Of a stretch of DNA of 64,000 nt, positions 1 to 8,800 are shown in pieces. The stretch's first letter is position 1, and each line of letters starts with the position of its first letter. The notes below the pieces were generated by a model that was given only the letters and a program-made list of their open reading frames with translations, searched no databases and was not told where the DNA came from. The position numbers and the translations under genes are program-made. The DNA lies in contig NZ_QUFI01000006.1 of NCBI RefSeq assembly GCF_003478505.1, positions 1-64,000 on the forward strand. The letters are read 5' to 3'. This DNA comes from Clostridium sp. AF27-2AA. Its GTDB lineage: Bacteria; Bacillota; Clostridia; Lachnospirales; Lachnospiraceae.

Positions 1-59
1 CACCGTCTAAAGCCAGTGGGATTGCGGTAGCCCTATTTCAAACACTTTTGAAGCCATCT

Positions 60-257
60 TCACGACTCCTCCCAGAACAGGTCATCCAGTGTTCGGTTCA
101 GTGCCCTGCAGATTGCGATGCAGAGTCGGATCGTCGGGTTATAATCGCCCTTTTCGATGGCGTTGATGGTCTGCCGCGACACGCCAACGAGATCTGCCAG
201 CTGCTGCTGTGACAGATCCAGCGCCGCCCGTGCCGATTTCATCTTCAGGTTCTTCAT
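60..257 (-). CDS. Small XRE-family HTH transcriptional regulator
   Basis: A 65-residue protein that is almost entirely one Cro/CI-type helix-turn-helix (about residues 14-36, with LSQQQLADLVGVSRQTINAI), followed by a short tail ending FWEES. It is the compact XRE type that usually binds as a dimer to a palindrome and represses its own operon. I start it at MKNLKMK because GGAGGT lies 8 nt upstream; an in-frame ATG nine codons earlier has no ribosome site. It is the last gene after a membrane protein (369-890) and a micro-ORF (259-372) on the same strand. A palindrome over the operon's predicted start (916-933) is the obvious candidate operator. Pairing with a small membrane protein is common in clostridia, but the inducing signal cannot be read from sequence. 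Confidence 0.9.
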   Translation of the reverse strand: MKNLKMKSARAALDLSQQQLADLVGVSRQTINAIEKGDYNPTIRLCIAICRALNRTLDDLFWEES

Positions 258-387
258 TTCAGCAGACCTCCCACCGATCGACACCGTTTTTCGCGAATTT
301 CATCTTCCCGTTTTCCATCCCACCGGGTCTCTCTCGCATATCGATATAGAATTTCATCATCCGGTTTTTCATTCCGCCGAACCTCCC
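235..387 (-). repeat. Threefold degenerate tandem repeat of the regulator's ribosome site and first codons
   Basis: Three units on the minus strand each carry a purine-rich ribosome site, an ATG and codons resembling ATGAARAACCNGANGATGAA. The ATGs are at 372, 318 and 257 (spacings 54 and 61 nt). The first and third keep GGAGGT; the middle has decayed to GGTGGG. The third unit is the real start of the XRE regulator. Confidence 0.6.
259..372 (-). CDS. 37-codon micro-ORF between membrane protein and XRE regulator
   Basis: Encodes a basic 37-residue peptide (MKNRMMKFYIDMRERPGG...). Its ATG overlaps the TGA of the upstream membrane-protein gene as ATGA, GGAGG sits 8 nt before the ATG, and its own TGA falls one base before the regulator's ATG, so it is placed for translational coupling. 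The sequence looks derived rather than independent. Its residues 1-8 and 19-26 (MKNRMMKF, MENGKMKF) repeat the regulator's own start MKNLKMKS, and the DNA repeats likewise. It may be translated only to carry ribosomes to the regulator. No function is assigned. Confidence 0.5.
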   Translation of the reverse strand: MKNRMMKFYIDMRERPGGMENGKMKFAKNGVDRWEVC

Positions 388-890
388 CGTTTATCCACCC
401 ACGCTTTCAGCAGCAGGTTCACGATGATCAGCGCGAAGAACGCGAAGATCAGCAGATAGATGCCGCCATCCCAGGTGAGGACGCCATTGACGATCACGTC
501 GCCAGCATTGGCATGTCCCCGGAAACCCAGGTACTGCATCACCATCACCGCCACCATGAGCACGATCGCGGCGTTCGAGCCCGACGTCTGCCGGATACCC
601 CAGTACGCATCCTGCCAGATATCATAGAGGATGACCACCAGACATCCCACCATGAGGCAGGCCATCATGAGGAGTGAAAACTCGATCGGCAGTACACCCA
701 CGCACTCCTCCCACAGCACCGCTGCCGCAAGCAGTGCGGCCAATGTCAAAAAGCCGTAGCGAAATGCCCTCCCGCGGATCAGCTCCTGCCGCTCATCATA
801 GCCACTGTAGTCCTTATCCTTCTTAAACATAATGATCTTAAATACCTGAACCGCGATAAACGCAGCCGTAAATGCGAAAATATCTGACAT
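369..890 (-). CDS. Uncharacterised membrane protein, first gene of the XRE unit
   Basis: A 173-residue protein with about five predicted membrane segments (roughly 2-20, 44-62, 68-88, 104-118, 143-163). After the first helix comes a conserved-looking cytoplasmic stretch YDERQELIRGRAF, a motif I associate with clostridial membrane proteins found beside small XRE regulators; its function is unknown. The start MSDIFAF is chosen because AAGGAGGT lies 8 nt upstream; earlier in-frame ATGs lie across the promoter. A TTGATA-17-TATACT promoter (939-967) is directly upstream. The gene ends in ATGA overlap with the micro-ORF. An immunity or stress-sensing role is possible but unsupported. Confidence 0.75.
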   Translation of the reverse strand: MSDIFAFTAAFIAVQVFKIIMFKKDKDYSGYDERQELIRGRAFRYGFLTLAALLAAAVLWEECVGVLPIEFSLLMMACLMVGCLVVILYDIWQDAYWGIRQTSGSNAAIVLMVAVMVMQYLGFRGHANAGDVIVNGVLTWDGGIYLLIFAFFALIIVNLLLKAWVDKRGGSAE

Positions 891-915
891 ATACGCCGAC
901 CTCCTTCCAACAATA

Positions 916-933
916 TGTAAACTATATCTTACA
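916..933. promoter_or_regulatory. Palindromic operator candidate
   Basis: TGTAA-N8-TTACA (TGTAAACTATATCTTACA) lies across the predicted transcription start of the membrane-protein/XRE unit, where a dimeric XRE repressor would block initiation. Assignment to the local regulator is inference. Confidence 0.5.
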
Positions 934-938
934 TCTAC

Positions 939-967
939 AGTATATATCAGAGGCGACATTATATCAA
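939..967 (-). promoter_or_regulatory. Sigma-A promoter of the membrane protein / XRE operon
   Basis: Minus-strand TTGATA (962-967) and TATACT (939-944) separated by exactly 17 bp, with predicted start near 932. Matches are 5/6 in each hexamer. Confidence 0.75.
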
Positions 968-1011
968 GAATACTTTACATTTTCGAAGTACCTCAATACA
1001 AGCCACAAAAA

Positions 1012-1052
1012 AGCTGCCCCAGCACGTGCAGATGCACAGGCCAGAAACAGCT
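1012..1052 (-). terminator. Probable terminator downstream of mgtE
   Basis: Minus strand reads AGCTG ... CAGCT followed by six T residues, with an inner TGCA/TGCA pairing. The stem is imperfect, so strength is uncertain, but the position just after the mgtE stop fits. Confidence 0.45.
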
Positions 1053-1069
1053 CTTCAAGTCTTATTCTT

Positions 1070-2491
1070 TTAATCCGTTAAATGCAGCATCTCGATCAAA
1101 AAGATCCAGGTAAGACCATAATAGGAAATAACCGCTACCAGGTCGTTTACGGTGGTGATAAGCGGACCGGACGCAACCGCCGGGTCTACGCCGAATTTCT
1201 TAAACAGGATCGGGATCACGGTACCGGAAACACTGGAGATCATCATGGCCAGAAGCAGGGCCACACCGATGCAGGCAGAAACCGCGAATCCAAAGCCCGG
1301 TGTCATGCCCTTTGCAAAGATCACATAAAGTCCGATAAATACAAAGGAAAGAACACCAAGGATCAGACCGTTGCACATTCCGACTCTGGCCTCTTTGAAT
1401 ACCAGGCCAAGCTTCTGCTTGCCGTCCAGGTTTTCATCCATCAGCACACGGATGGTAACTGCCAGGGACTGGGTACCAACGTTTCCGGCCATGTCCAGGA
1501 TCAGGGACTGGAAGCAGATCACGATGGTCAGCTGGGCTACTACGCCCTCGAAGAGTCCTACGACACTGGAAACCACCAGGCCAAGGCCCAACAGGATGAT
1601 CAGCCACGGAAGACGCTTATGCACACTCTGGCGGATCGGCTCGTTTAATTCCTCCTCAGAAGCAAGACCTGCCAACTTTGCGTAGTCATCGCCCATCTCA
1701 TCATCTACAACCTGAACAATATCCTGGGCGGTGATGACACCGAGGATCTTGTTATTCTCATCCAGCACCGGGATGGAATCCTCGGAGTAGTCCTTCATGC
1801 GCTCGATACAGTCTTCGATCATCTCGCGGGCATACACATACGGGTAAGACTCCATGATGATGTCATCCAGACTGCTGCCTTCCCGCGCGATAATCAGGTC
1901 TTTTAAGTCGATCGCACCGCAGAAGGTATGCTGCTCATCGGTTACATATAAAGTAGAAATGTTATCGTTTTCTGCCGCCTGCGCAACCAGTTCCCGCATG
2001 GCTTCGCGGATGCTGATGCCGGCCTTGATCTCAATAAAGTTCATGCTCATGCGGCTTCCGATCTCGTCTTCATCAAAGGACTCCAGCATGGCAATGTCGC
2101 GTTTGGATTCGTTATCAATGAGGTCGATGAGCATGTTGCGCTCCGGCTTTGCAAGGCGCTTCAACAGCGCTGCTGCCTGGTCAACCTCCATACAGGAAAG
2201 GACCTCAACCTTTTTTCTTGCATTCAGTTCCTCAAAATAAATCTCTGCGTTATCCAGGTATTCGAAAATATCAGAAAGCTGCTCCGCATCCAGAATGCGG
2301 TACAGCCGCTCCCTTTCATCTCTTGTCAGCACCTCAAAAGAGGATGCGATATCATTCTCATGGTAATCGGAAATGCGATCCTTTAAGACACGCGGGGATA
2401 CGTTGCTCCGCATGATCTGCTCCAGCTCGGTCTGGTAGTCACGTACCTGAACTGCCATGTCTTTGGTCTCGTTCTCATTCATCTTTTCCAT
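1070..2491 (-). CDS. mgtE: Magnesium transporter MgtE
   Basis: A 473-residue protein with the standard MgtE order: helical N domain (about 35-135), two CBS domains (about 140-255) and five membrane helices (about 290-470). The pore helix carries DMAGNVGTQSLAV, matching the family's GN.GTQ signature. It is a homodimeric Mg2+ channel of the inner membrane; the N and CBS domains bind Mg2+ and close the pore when the ion is plentiful. AAGGAG lies 6 nt before the ATG. It stands alone behind its own strong promoter (2886-2914), with nearly 390 nt of leader holding an upstream ORF (2727-2840), a hairpin and an intrinsic terminator (2614-2655). Expression is therefore probably controlled by attenuation. 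I find no recognisable M-box riboswitch in the leader. Confidence 0.95.
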   Translation of the reverse strand: MEKMNENETKDMAVQVRDYQTELEQIMRSNVSPRVLKDRISDYHENDIASSFEVLTRDERERLYRILDAEQLSDIFEYLDNAEIYFEELNARKKVEVLSCMEVDQAAALLKRLAKPERNMLIDLIDNESKRDIAMLESFDEDEIGSRMSMNFIEIKAGISIREAMRELVAQAAENDNISTLYVTDEQHTFCGAIDLKDLIIAREGSSLDDIIMESYPYVYAREMIEDCIERMKDYSEDSIPVLDENNKILGVITAQDIVQVVDDEMGDDYAKLAGLASEEELNEPIRQSVHKRLPWLIILLGLGLVVSSVVGLFEGVVAQLTIVICFQSLILDMAGNVGTQSLAVTIRVLMDENLDGKQKLGLVFKEARVGMCNGLILGVLSFVFIGLYVIFAKGMTPGFGFAVSACIGVALLLAMMISSVSGTVIPILFKKFGVDPAVASGPLITTVNDLVAVISYYGLTWIFLIEMLHLTD

Positions 2492-2613
2492 GTCCGCTCC
2501 TTTCTGTCATCCATAGGAGCATTTTTCATCTGCGCAAACCTGCTGCCTGCAAAAACACATTCCGCTTTGACCTTTACGTTTTCTTAACAGTCCTCGCAAA
2601 AATTTCCGCAAAT

Positions 2614-2655
2614 AAAAAATGCCATCACCGGTTTCATCTGAAAACGGGCAATGGC
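2614..2655 (-). terminator. Intrinsic terminator / attenuator in the mgtE leader
   Basis: On the minus strand GCCATTGCC pairs with GGTGATGGC, extended past one mismatch by further A-T pairs, and is followed by TTTTTT. It lies between the leader ORF and mgtE, so readthrough past it is needed to express mgtE from the promoter at 2886-2914. Confidence 0.75.
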
Positions 2656-2676
2656 AGACACACGCAGAAACAGCCT

Positions 2677-2709
2677 GATCTGTGCATCTGTGATTCAGAT
2701 ATGCAGATC
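2677..2709 (-). other. Hairpin in the mgtE leader upstream of the attenuator
   Basis: GATCTG/CAGATC outer stem and ATCTG/CAGAT inner stem around an AATCA loop. It begins about 17 nt after the stop of the leader ORF, where ribosome position could change folding. A competing (antiterminator) pairing is not proven. Confidence 0.5.
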
Positions 2710-2726
2710 AGACGTTTCTCTTTCTA

Positions 2727-2840
2727 TCAAAATATAAAACCAATTCGTGTGAGAAAACGGACAGCGGATTCAGACAGGCTGCCGGTTTTCTTTTCTCTTC
2801 CATTGCCGCTCATTCGCTTATAACTGTCCGCGACATCCAT
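2727..2840 (-). CDS. 37-residue leader peptide upstream of mgtE
   Basis: A short ORF (MDVADSYKRMSG...) ending in tandem stops TGA TAG. It has one of the strongest ribosome sites in the region, AAGGGAGGTG about 5-7 nt before ATG, and begins about 40 nt after the predicted transcription start. The peptide is polar and basic at first with a hydrophobic end (RIGFIF). It has no signal peptide and is not the Pro- or acid-rich kind seen in enterobacterial mgtL. The next elements are a hairpin and a terminator, so it is most simply a regulatory uORF for mgtE. I recognise no family. Confidence 0.55.
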   Translation of the reverse strand: MDVADSYKRMSGNGREKKTGSLSESAVRFLTRIGFIF

Positions 2841-2885
2841 GTTCTCACCTCCCTTATATCTGCACGATCAATAAATTCCTTCTAA

Positions 2886-2914
2886 ACTATACTACAGCAT
2901 TTTTTTTGCGTCAA
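2886..2914 (-). promoter_or_regulatory. Promoter of the mgtE leader transcript
   Basis: Minus-strand TTGACG (2909-2914), 17-bp spacer, TATAGT (2886-2891). Predicted start near 2879, giving a leader of about 390 nt before mgtE. Confidence 0.8.
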
Positions 2915-3003
2915 CCACAGAATTTTCGTTTTGATAAATTTTTCACCTGTATGATTTACCATTTTTGAGCGTAATTCACGTAATTTAACACAAAATCATT
3001 CTC

Positions 3004-3032
3004 TGGTCATATGCTATTTGATATGCTATAGT
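3004..3032 (+). promoter_or_regulatory. Promoter of the small membrane-peptide gene
   Basis: Extended -10 TGC-TATAGT (3024-3032) with a weak TGGTCA -35 (3004-3009) at 17 bp. Predicted start is about 3038-3040, which coincides with GTTACCG, the sequence that can pair with the mRNA 3' side. Confidence 0.6.
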
Positions 3033-3079
3033 AAATCTGTTACCGCCTCCCAGACTGGTACAGGAAGGAGGTGTTCGGA

Positions 3080-3166
3080 ATGGAATATATCTTATCCTTT
3101 ATTGTCACCGTTGCGGCTGGTGTAGCTTGCCACTACATCATCAAATGGTTAAGCGGCGACAAATAG
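3080..3166 (+). CDS. 28-residue single-helix membrane peptide, type I toxin-like
   Basis: Encodes MEYILSFIVTVAAGVACHYI followed by a charged tail IKWLSGDK: one transmembrane helix with short ends, the shape of Fst/Ldr-like type I toxins and of many unnamed clostridial small proteins. AAGGAGGTG lies 8 nt before ATG. The mRNA start region GTTACCG (3039-3045) is complementary to CGGTAAC just after the stop (3168-3174), and CCTCC (3046-3050) can pair with the ribosome site GGAGG (3067-3071). Such 5'-3' closure and site masking are typical of type I toxin mRNAs. A 15-bp symmetric terminator hairpin follows. An antisense RNA is expected but I cannot point to its promoter with confidence. Toxicity is inference. 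Confidence 0.65.
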   Translation: MEYILSFIVTVAAGVACHYIIKWLSGDK

Positions 3167-3216
3167 CCGGTAACTAGCCTGTGGGGTTAAGCCTTCCCAC
3201 TTCCAAAATAGGAATA

Positions 3217-3252
3217 GAAAACCCCAGAAGTGTGCGAGACTTCTGGGGTTTT
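3217..3252. terminator. Bidirectional terminator after the small peptide gene
   Basis: AAAACCCCAGAAG and CTTCTGGGGTTTT flank a short loop. A and T tracts on both sides mean it can stop transcription in either direction, including an antisense RNA reading toward the toxin-like gene. Confidence 0.85.
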
Positions 3253-3363
3253 CGTTTTGCTGTTCGCAATGGAACATCTCATCCTTTTGCCTAACGGCAT
3301 TATATCATATGTCTTTTTGAAAAACAATATCCAATTTTTCCTTCGATTTCTTGCTATCGCATC

Positions 3364-4638
3364 CTAGGACACGCCTTTTACGGTCCAGTTATATGTTTCC
3401 CACGCCTGATTCAGATTGACCACTGCGGTTTCTTTCGCATCCAGCGCACTGTAGTAATCCACCACACCCTGCAGGTAATCACTCTGGCTCAGCATACCGG
3501 CCTGCTGCTTTTTCTGCAGGGAAGCATAGGTAATGGATGCACTCTGGTAAGCAGCCTCAGCTCCCTCATACTGAAGCTTTGCAGCCTTTAACTGTTCATA
3601 GAGGCTCTGCATCCGGGAACGCACCGTTCCCTCTGCCTGACTTTCCTGATCGGATTTCACCGAAATCTCCGTTGCGGTTCCCGCGCTCTGATGGCGGGCA
3701 TTCTGCACGCTGGAGCTGTTGCCGACAGCCTGCTCCACATCCGTATTGAAATCCACCACATCGATGGCAGAAAGATCTGGAAGCGGCACGCTTCCGATTG
3801 CGATATCCGCACTGGTGTCCAGCCCCAGGGCTGAGAGCAGATTGAAGCGGGCGTTGGATGCCTGCTGCCGGTAGGATTCATACCGGTTTTTTGCGCTCTG
3901 CATGGTGTCAGAAGCCGTCATCACATCAGCTGCCGTGGCCATGCCCGCGCTCTGCTTTTTCAGGACTGCCTGATAGCTGCTCTGGGCCGCCTGATAGTTT
4001 TTCTCCTCGGCCTGTGCCTTGGTATTCATCTGATTATAGGTTCGCATCAGGCTCTGGGCCGTCAGCACATAGCTGTCGATTGTTTTCTGGCGGCTGGTGG
4101 TCTGAATTTTGGATTCCTGGGATTCCAGCTGTTTCGTAATCTGGGAAATAGACATGTTCAGCATGGAAGCATTCATTTTGTAGGTCGCCTTTGCCTCTGC
4201 GTCATCCTCATACTTTTCCTGCATGAACTTCATGTAGTCCCGCTCATCTTCCAGGGTCTTCAGCATGTTCTCGTAGGTTTCCCTGCTGCTGGTGTAATTG
4301 TCCAGAGCATTTTTTAAGCTCCGGTTATTCTGCACCAGCTGTTCCAGATTGTTATAATCCACAGATGTCACAGATGCATCAGTCTGAACTGCTGTTTCCA
4401 ATGAATCAGACTGATCCTCCACATTGCCAGAAACGCTTTCAGAAACATCCGCAGCAGTTTCCGCCATCACCGGAAACGCAGCGGACGGCAGCGCCAGAGC
4501 ACCTGCCGCAAGAGAAAGCACCAGTGCGGTCCTGACACAGGCTGAACCAAATGCACCCATGCCGTGTTCTGTCTTTTTTCGCAAACTCCGCAGGTACATA
4601 CGCTTCTGCGGAACTTTCCTGTCTGCCTGTTTTCTCAT
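3364..4638 (-). CDS. TolC-family (outer membrane efflux) protein, second copy
   Basis: A 424-residue protein with an N-terminal signal/membrane segment (about 25-55) and a long helical, coiled-coil body rich in Gln, Ala and Ser, in two repeats (about 100-280 and 310-420). Both repeats contain the OEP-type pattern of long helices joined near YESYRQQASNARFNLLSALG. In Gram-negatives the family forms the outer-membrane channel of tripartite pumps; this organism appears to lack an outer membrane, so it probably acts as an exported periplasm-like extension or adaptor. It follows another TolC-like gene by 18 nt, last in the RND operon. I use the ATG at 4638; a GTG one codon earlier is possible. Confidence 0.8.
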   Translation of the reverse strand: MRKQADRKVPQKRMYLRSLRKKTEHGMGAFGSACVRTALVLSLAAGALALPSAAFPVMAETAADVSESVSGNVEDQSDSLETAVQTDASVTSVDYNNLEQLVQNNRSLKNALDNYTSSRETYENMLKTLEDERDYMKFMQEKYEDDAEAKATYKMNASMLNMSISQITKQLESQESKIQTTSRQKTIDSYVLTAQSLMRTYNQMNTKAQAEEKNYQAAQSSYQAVLKKQSAGMATAADVMTASDTMQSAKNRYESYRQQASNARFNLLSALGLDTSADIAIGSVPLPDLSAIDVVDFNTDVEQAVGNSSSVQNARHQSAGTATEISVKSDQESQAEGTVRSRMQSLYEQLKAAKLQYEGAEAAYQSASITYASLQKKQQAGMLSQSDYLQGVVDYYSALDAKETAVVNLNQAWETYNWTVKGVS

Positions 4639-4656
4639 CACACTGCGCTCCTTTCC

Positions 4657-5826
4657 TTACTCCGCAGACGCTAGTCCGTTCACGGCCCAGTCATAATCCA
4701 CCATGGCCTGCAGCAGGGACAGCTTCTGGGTCTGGGCGGTCACCTGGGCGGTGGTGTAGGATGCCTTCTGATTCTCGTAAGTATTCTTGGTAATGGTTCC
4801 CGCTGCCAGCTTCGCGTCGGCGGATTTCATGGAAACCTCCTCCAGGGCCAGCGCGGACTGAGCCTGCTCATAATTGGACTGGGCCAGAAGCAGGGAATCA
4901 TAAGCAGATTTCACACTGTTGGAAATGGTCTCCCTCTGATTCTTTTCCGTCTCGGTCAGCTTCTCCTTTACGCTGTCTGTTCTGGCGTTGGTGAGCTGCT
5001 TTTTCGTCAGGCGGTAGGCGTAGCTATTCTCCAGAGCCGTCTGAATATCCGCATTCACATCAATGGCCGCGATCTTACTCTGGTCCGGCTCGGCCAGCTC
5101 CGCGATCTCCACATCCGCGCCGTAACCCCAGCCTAACATCAGGCACAGACTCTCCTTTGTGGAGGCCAGATTACTCTCGGCTGTCACCAGGGCTGCCTCC
5201 GCATTGGAGACAGACTCCTTTGCGCTTAAAACCTTGGACTGGGTAGACATCCCTGCTGCCAGGCGGTTCTGCTCGGACTGATACGAAAGCTTTGCCTGCT
5301 CGATGCGGGCCTTCTGGCTGCCCAGGTTATAGTACTGGGTCCAGTAGGTAATCATAAGCCCCTGGGCCTGCTTGGCCAGCTTCGCCTCGGCCTGATCGTA
5401 CTGGATCCGCATGGTGGCCTGGTCATCGGTGTTTTCATCTCCCTGCTCCATCAGACTTTTGGCCTGCTGTTCATTGCGCAGTGCCGCTGCCACACCACTT
5501 CCGTAGTTGGCATCATCTGAGTCCGGGTAGCTGATATTGGAATAAATCTCATTGGCCTTGTCGTAATAATCCTGAGCCACATCATCCCGGTTCTTGGTCA
5601 GATAATCCTTGTAGCTGATCTCGTTCTGGACCACAGTCGGATTGTACTCATGAACCAGATCTGAAATTTCATCAAACTCCAGCTTATTATCGCGGAGTGT
5701 CGCCCATTTTTCTGCTGAATAGGCAAATTCCGGGCTTCTCTGGGCAAATGCCTGAAATGGCATTGCTGTAATGGTGCCGGCGGCAAGCACTGCGCCTGCC
5801 AGCCGTTTTGCACGTTTCCGGATCAT
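4657..5826 (-). CDS. TolC-family (outer membrane efflux) protein, first copy
   Basis: A 389-residue protein: a basic N terminus and hydrophobic signal segment (MIRKRAKRLAGAVLAAGTIT) with AFA-type cleavage near residue 28, then a mostly helical body with two OEP-like repeats and pseudo-symmetrical coiled coils. It is related to its downstream neighbour but clearly diverged, so this is an old duplication or a heteromeric pair. The start is set by GGAGGAG 9 nt upstream; the ribosome site overlaps the stop region of the RND pump gene, implying coupling. It probably works with the pump (5844-8858) and adaptor (8873-10192). Confidence 0.8.
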   Translation of the reverse strand: MIRKRAKRLAGAVLAAGTITAMPFQAFAQRSPEFAYSAEKWATLRDNKLEFDEISDLVHEYNPTVVQNEISYKDYLTKNRDDVAQDYYDKANEIYSNISYPDSDDANYGSGVAAALRNEQQAKSLMEQGDENTDDQATMRIQYDQAEAKLAKQAQGLMITYWTQYYNLGSQKARIEQAKLSYQSEQNRLAAGMSTQSKVLSAKESVSNAEAALVTAESNLASTKESLCLMLGWGYGADVEIAELAEPDQSKIAAIDVNADIQTALENSYAYRLTKKQLTNARTDSVKEKLTETEKNQRETISNSVKSAYDSLLLAQSNYEQAQSALALEEVSMKSADAKLAAGTITKNTYENQKASYTTAQVTAQTQKLSLLQAMVDYDWAVNGLASAE

Positions 5827-5843
5827 TTTTCGTCTCCTCCTCA

Positions 5844-8800
5844 TTAAATATCCAGAACCTTCAATTCCTTCCTGCCATTCATCAGCGCGTAATAAACCGG
5901 CAGGATAAACAGCGCTACCAGCACACCGACACTCAGTCCTCCGATGTTTACCACCGCAAGGCCCTGCGTGGTGGAACCGCTGCTTCCGAAGGCCATCGCC
6001 ATCGGCAGCATGGAAAGAATCGTGGTTAAACTTGTCATCATGATCGGACGCATACGGGTAGCACCGGCCTCGATCAGAGCTTTCCGAAGCGGCATCTCCA
6101 TGCGGTACTGATTGACCGTATCCACATAGAGGATACCATTGTTAACGACCGTACCAACCAGGATCAGGAATCCCAGGATGGAGGTCATGGACATGCTGAC
6201 TCCGGTCAGCTTTAAAAGTCCGAAGGAACCAACCAGACTGAAGGGAATGGTGGTCATAACCATGAAAGAGAACTTCGGGGACTCGAACTGCGCAGCCATG
6301 ACCACAAAGATCAGGAATACTGCCACCGCAATCGCGTTGTACAGTCCGGAGAACTCCTCCTGCATCATACGGTCTCTGGAGTTGGTGCCGCGGGTAATGG
6401 TCCCGGTCAGGTTCGGGCTGATAACCTCATTATCGATTTTGGTCTTCACAGCCGCGCTGGAGCTGCTGTCCACATAATCTGCGGAAATCGTGATCTGGTA
6501 GGACTTATCCTCCTTCTCGATGGAAGACGGGCTGTCCTTATAATAAATTTCTGCCACATCGGACAGCGCCACATAACCGCCGGACGGCTTCTTTACGATG
6601 ATGCGCTCCAGCTGCGGCACGGTCTTATACTGATCCTCCGGATACTCGGCCTTGACGCTGATCTCCTGGCCGTCCACCTTTAAGGTGGTAACCTCCTCAC
6701 CGTCTAACATCTGTTTTATCATGGTTCCGATCTGGGCTGCGGTCAGTCCTTCGGCGGAAGCAGAAACCGGGTCTACCTTAACGGCAACAACCGGTGCGGT
6801 GTTCTCAATACTGGAGTGAACGTTCTTCACATCATCCCTGGCAATCAGCTCACTGACGATCTCGTTGCTGACCTCCTGCAGCTCATCGTACTGGGTTCCC
6901 TTTAAGATGGCCTCGTAGCCGCGGCTCCGTCCCATCATGCTCATGGAGGTGGAGGCCTCTACCGTGATGGTACAGTTTTCCAGATCTGCCATCTCATTCT
7001 CCCACTGGCTTACCACCTCATCGGTAGACATCTTCCGGTCATCCTTTAAATAAGCGGTAATGGTTCCTTCATCATTGTTGTAGCGCAGCATATAGGATTC
7101 CACATCCTCATGGTCTGCCACAATGGATTCTGCCTCTGCCAGGATCGCGTCTGCCTGCTCCGTGATCAGGCCGGGCCGGGTCTCAATGCTGACGCTAACG
7201 GTACCGGTATCATCGGCCGTCATCAGCTCTGTCTGCATACCGCTGGCCAGGAACACAGTGGCCACGATAATACCAACAGAGGCTAGCATGACGATGGCTT
7301 TGTGTTTTAAAAGGACCGACATGATCTTCCGGTAAGCGTCCTGCAGGAAGGTCAGAGGACGGGTCGCCGGCGCAGAGGAACGCTCCTTCGGCTTATACAT
7401 CATATAGCACAGCGGCACAATGGCAATCGCGGAAAGCAGGGAGGCACACATACAGAACACGATGGTGTAGCCCATGGCCCCGAACATCTGGCCACTCATA
7501 CCGTTTAAGAATACCAGCGGGATAAATACAACACAGGTGGTTACCGTGGAACCAAAGATGGAAGCCACCACAATGTTGGTTCCCTCCAGGGCCGCCTTCG
7601 CGTAACCAAGCGCGCCCTTATCCTGCTGCTTATCCATGGCTCGAAAGCAGCTCTCCAGCACAACAATGGAGTTATCGACCATCATGCCGACACCGAGGAC
7701 CAGACCGCTCATGGTAATGATGTTCAGCGTAAATCCCGCCCGCGTCATAACGATCAGGGACATCAGGATGGAGGTCGGGATCGAGCTTCCGACGATCAGA
7801 GATGCCTTGAAATCTCCGAAAAACAGGAAAATGATGATCATGGAAATAACGACCGCCATCACCATGGTCTCTGCCACATCCTTTAAGGAGTCCTGGATGG
7901 AGTCTGCCTCATCCCTGGCTACGGTGATGGTCAGATCATCATCATCATTCTGCAGGCTTTTGATGATCTTCTGCACCTGCTTGGACAAATCCATCGCAGT
8001 GCTGCTCTGCTGCTTGGTCAGGGAAATGGAGATAGTCTCCTCTCCATTATAACGGGAGACACCGCCCTTCTGCTCCTCCGCGTAAGAAACCACTGCAATA
8101 TCTTCCAGGTAAATGATCTTATTTCCGGATACCGTGATCGGCATTTCCAGCAGCTCATCCAGCGTGTCATGCTGCGTTAACGTAGACACGGATAAGTCCA
8201 GATTGCCGGACTCTGCGCTTCCGGACGGATAGGACAGGTTGGCTGCCGACATGGCGGACTTGATATCGCTAATGCTCACATTGTACTGATCCATCATATC
8301 GGACATCAGTTCAATTTTGATATACTCAGAGGAACCGCCCATCGTGGATACCTCTGCCACGGTGCTGAGCTTTTCCAGTTCCGGCACAATCTTCTGATCT
8401 ACATAGTCATAGAGATTTTCCTGGGACGGATTCGCAATAGTAAGCATCATGCTGGCCTGGGCGTTGTTGTTCATCTCCATGACCGTCGGCTCTACATCAT
8501 CCGGCAGATCACGGATGCTGTTTAAGCTCTTGGTTAAGTCGCTGTAGGCCTCATCCATATCGGTGTCGTAATCATACTCCAGCATGATCATGGAACGGCC
8601 CTCACTGGTGGTAGAGCTCATACTCTTCACTCCCTCCAGTGTGCTGACCTGATCCTCAATGAGCTGCGTTACCAGCTCATCCATGTCCTCCGGGCTGGCG
8701 CCGGAATAGTTTGCCATAATGATCATCATCGGCTGATCCATATCCGGCATCTGCTCCAGTGTTGCGTTAAACACTGAAGAAATACCGAACACGATCAGGC

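Noticed and set aside
1..59. Possible gene fragment or terminator at the left edge
   Set aside because: No ORF with support and no clear stem with a T tract; nothing recognised.
1082..1685. Long plus-strand ORFs (188 and 104 codons) opposite mgtE
   Set aside because: Antisense shadows of a clearly conserved transporter, with no ribosome site.
2492..2880. M-box riboswitch upstream of mgtE
   Set aside because: I looked for the conserved M-box segments in this leader and could not recognise them; the leader instead contains an ORF, a hairpin and a terminator.
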